Origin: SMYC01 sp963578475
Lineage (GTDB): Bacteria > Acidobacteriota > Vicinamibacteria > Marinacidobacterales > SMYC01
Direction: 5' to 3'
Assembly: GCA_963578475.1 (NCBI GenBank)
Contig: CAUZCL010000018.1
Coordinates: 1 to 64,000, forward strand
Length of the DNA: 64,000 nt
The notes below the pieces were generated by a model that saw only the letters and a list, made by a program, of their open reading frames with translations, was not told the origin of the DNA and searched no databases. Positions 62,465-64,000 of this stretch are shown here, piece by piece (the first letter of the stretch is position 1; each line of letters opens with the position of its first letter). The position numbers and the translations under genes are program-made.

Positions 62465-63748
62465 CTAGCGGCGCGCGGTCCTGAATGAAATGATCACCGC
62501 GGCACCGGGCTCGCGGTCGGCGGCGCCGGGCTCCGCGACGATTTCCTGTCCATCCTCGTCTTCAATGGCGTCGTAGAGGATCAGCTCAATCTCTTTGGAC
62601 GGCTCGAGCTGTTTGTTCGGCTTTACGGTGAGCGTGCGTGAGTCGCGATCATAGGAGACTTCGAGCTCCGGGAACGGATTACCGATACCGTCATCGTCGG
62701 CATAGAGCAGGTCCACGTTGCGGTTGAAGGTCTCGGCCTTCATAGAGCTCGAGAACTGCATGTGGAACTCGCTGTCGAGAGGGATATCCCGCTCACCTGG
62801 GAGCGGCAGAGAGAAAGTGACTTCCGGCGGGGGACCGAGCGTCAACTCCTTGGGTTTGACGACTTTGACCGGCTCCAAGTCCTTGTCTTCGGGTTTGTCC
62901 GCGAGCTCGATTTTCTCGGCTCTCAAGTAGTAAGTACCGCTGCCGTCGTGCTGCCAGGCCGTGCCGATCACGTTGAGCCACTTGCCCGTATCCCGTCGCT
63001 TTTTGGGGTCGAGTCGAAAGCCGTCGCCCCGCGGCCTGCGTCCCGTGACCCAGATGGCGGCATCCGCGAGCTTGATGATGAAGTCGCGCGGCGTGCGTTT
63101 GTCCTTGATCGACAAGTCCCCGTAGAGGTTGTTCCCGCGAAACTTTCCGTAAACGACGATTTGCTCGCCGACATAATTGGCCGGATCCTTGACGAGTTCC
63201 CTCAAATCAACGCCGTTCACACCCGACACATCGATGTCGGGATCGACGATATCGGGCTGCTCCTCCGGCTTGTCCGGGTCCATCGGGTTCTCGATCGGCA
63301 CGATCACGTCGACGGTCGAGACCGCGAGGAAAGACTCCTTGTTGAAACCTGCCCCGTCCGTGCGCTTGGCGCCCGGATAGTAGCGAAGGATGGGGTGATA
63401 TTGGGGTTCGAGCACAGAATTCATATCGAAGAAAATGCCCGAGATCTCGACTTGCTGCCCGGACATGAAACGGAGATCCTCGAAGCCCCGCGCACCGGTC
63501 CCAATGCGGATAGTGTTGAGGAACATCTCTCCCTCGAGCTCGAAGATGTTGTATTTCTGATCCTCCATGTCGCCGTATTTGACCTTGCCTTTGGTGATGA
63601 CGGGACGGTCGTTGTAGCGGATACCGATGCTAGCCAGATCCTCCACCGAGACCCGGACGGGCTCCATGCCTTGATACTGTGCGGCCAACAGACGGACCGC
63701 GATGGTGAAAACAAACAGTGACAAACAGGAGAGCCCCACTCCACGCAT
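62465..63748 (-). CDS. Exported protein with C-terminal Ig-like (SbsA-type) domain
   Basis: 427 residues, intact; ATG 63748. Signal peptide (LSCLSLFVFTIAVRLLAAQY), an N-terminal pair of OB-like or similar beta domains (VITKGKVKYGDMEDQKYNIF and YVGEQIVVYGKFRGNNLYGD), then from about residue 310 a bacterial Ig-like Big_5/SbsA domain: LPLPGERDIPLDSEFHMQFS, SSMKAETFNRNVDLLY, SRTLTVKPNKQLEPSKEIEL. Such domains are found in surface and periplasmic proteins. No function assigned. Confidence 0.78.
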   Translation of the reverse strand: MRGVGLSCLSLFVFTIAVRLLAAQYQGMEPVRVSVEDLASIGIRYNDRPVITKGKVKYGDMEDQKYNIFELEGEMFLNTIRIGTGARGFEDLRFMSGQQVEISGIFFDMNSVLEPQYHPILRYYPGAKRTDGAGFNKESFLAVSTVDVIVPIENPMDPDKPEEQPDIVDPDIDVSGVNGVDLRELVKDPANYVGEQIVVYGKFRGNNLYGDLSIKDKRTPRDFIIKLADAAIWVTGRRPRGDGFRLDPKKRRDTGKWLNVIGTAWQHDGSGTYYLRAEKIELADKPEDKDLEPVKVVKPKELTLGPPPEVTFSLPLPGERDIPLDSEFHMQFSSSMKAETFNRNVDLLYADDDGIGNPFPELEVSYDRDSRTLTVKPNKQLEPSKEIELILYDAIEDEDGQEIVAEPGAADREPGAAVIISFRTARR

Positions 63749-63833
63749 CGCTTCATCCTAGCTACGCGTCGCGCTCGGAGCAAGTCTCAGCGCCTTGGCG
63801 CCCGCGGAAGAAAAGACGTGTAGAATGCGAGGG

Positions 63834-64000
63834 GTGGCCAAACAGACTTCCTCTTCCGCTCATCGCCCTTTCGAGGTCCTCGAGAACATGGTCAAGGGCG
63901 GCGAGCTCGATCTCGCACCCAAGACCGACAAGCTCGTGCCACCCCCGTCAAGAGTAGACGGGAACCTCAGCGACGAAGAAGCCTTCGAGAGCGCAATGGA
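63834..64000 (+). CDS. N-terminus of a probable Smr-domain protein (runs off the edge)
   Basis: GTG 63834 with a GAGG upstream. Visible residues 1-55 include FEVLENMVKGGELDLAPKTD and LSDEEAFESAM. The latter matches the 'S-D-E-E-x-F-x-x-A-M' that opens Smr proteins, whose Smr nuclease domain would follow outside the window. The identification is based on this short stretch. Confidence 0.45.
   Translation, partial: MAKQTSSSAHRPFEVLENMVKGGELDLAPKTDKLVPPPSRVDGNLSDEEAFESAM

Noticed and set aside
1..64000. CRISPR array
   Set aside because: The only tandem repeats are seven-base CATTCAG units; no regularly spaced 25-40 base repeats were seen and no cas genes are present.
1..64000. rRNA operon or replication origin
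   Set aside because: No 16S/23S/5S segments, DnaA-box clusters or dnaA/dnaN/gidA-type genes were recognised.

Overview
The window is 64 kb of high-GC bacterial chromosome with short intergenic gaps and many overlapping stop/start codons. A Gram-negative type cell wall is implied by lgt, lipoprotein signal peptides, a LolD/YbbA-type ABC protein and surface-glycan genes. The mixture of an MglA-type GTPase with a long acidic tail, an ASPIC/UnbV FG-GAP protein, PilZ proteins, ribosomal protein bTHX, an MrfA/MrfB pair and an AAA/VWA pair reminds me of uncultured Acidobacteriota. That placement is an inference from gene content only.

Layout. 1-2.0 kb: tesA-ybbA-ybbP-like operon (edge-truncated permease) and a small unknown gene. 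2.0-7.3 kb: a 5' relic of an S-adenosylhomocysteinase gene, DinB-like protein, family-4-like uracil-DNA glycosylase, a small membrane protein, a frameshifted glycosyltransferase, a frameshifted M19 dipeptidase and intact metF. 7.3-11.0 kb: broken FG-GAP gene, IS481-type relic, arsC fused to a TPR relic, an exported protein with a frameshift, and a chimeric duplicate. 11.0-18.7 kb: mostly sound metabolism (WbpE-like aminotransferase, pxpBC, pxpA, bTHX, ispG, PilZ, class I aminotransferase, DUF1992, truncated SPFH). 18.7-24.7 kb: a surface-glycan island, mostly on the minus strand (methyltransferase, membrane protein, radical SAM relic, epimerase, a glycosyltransferase-alcohol dehydrogenase fusion, CMP-sugar synthetase relic, SDR relic), ending in a pile-up of gene fragments. 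24.6-33.4 kb: hyuA-hyuB-dctP (heavily damaged) divergent from intact ggt, a PQQ-type propeller and a metallophosphoesterase. 33.3-44.6 kb: a junkyard of IS256, IS91, IS481, integrase, RuvC-like, PEP-CTERM and ggt fragments around intact AlgX-like and lgt genes, an AT-richer small membrane protein and tRNA-Ala(GGC). 44.8-64 kb: a largely intact block with AAA/VWA pair, BON protein, NtrC-type two-component system, MglA-like GTPase, mrfAB DNA repair, moaE-moaD-argR, thiD, a PAS/GAF/GGDEF protein and an exported Ig-like protein.

How the genes fit together. ggt, pxpA/pxpBC and hyuA/hyuB with a TRAP binding protein all point to gamma-glutamyl/5-oxoproline salvage, although the hyuAB part is damaged here. 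The right-hand third carries signalling (sigma-54 activator plus histidine kinase, GGDEF, PilZ) and DNA repair.

The most striking feature is gene damage: at least sixteen apparent one-base indels, most of them deletions, four in-frame stops, several internal deletions and many chimeric joins. Housekeeping genes (ispG, metF, lgt, thiD, moaDE, argR, bTHX) are intact while accessory genes are hit, which suits real genome erosion. The excess of one-base deletions is also what unpolished long-read data would give. Three intergenic palindromic elements and a dispersed CATTCAG heptamer repeat are further unexplained structure.
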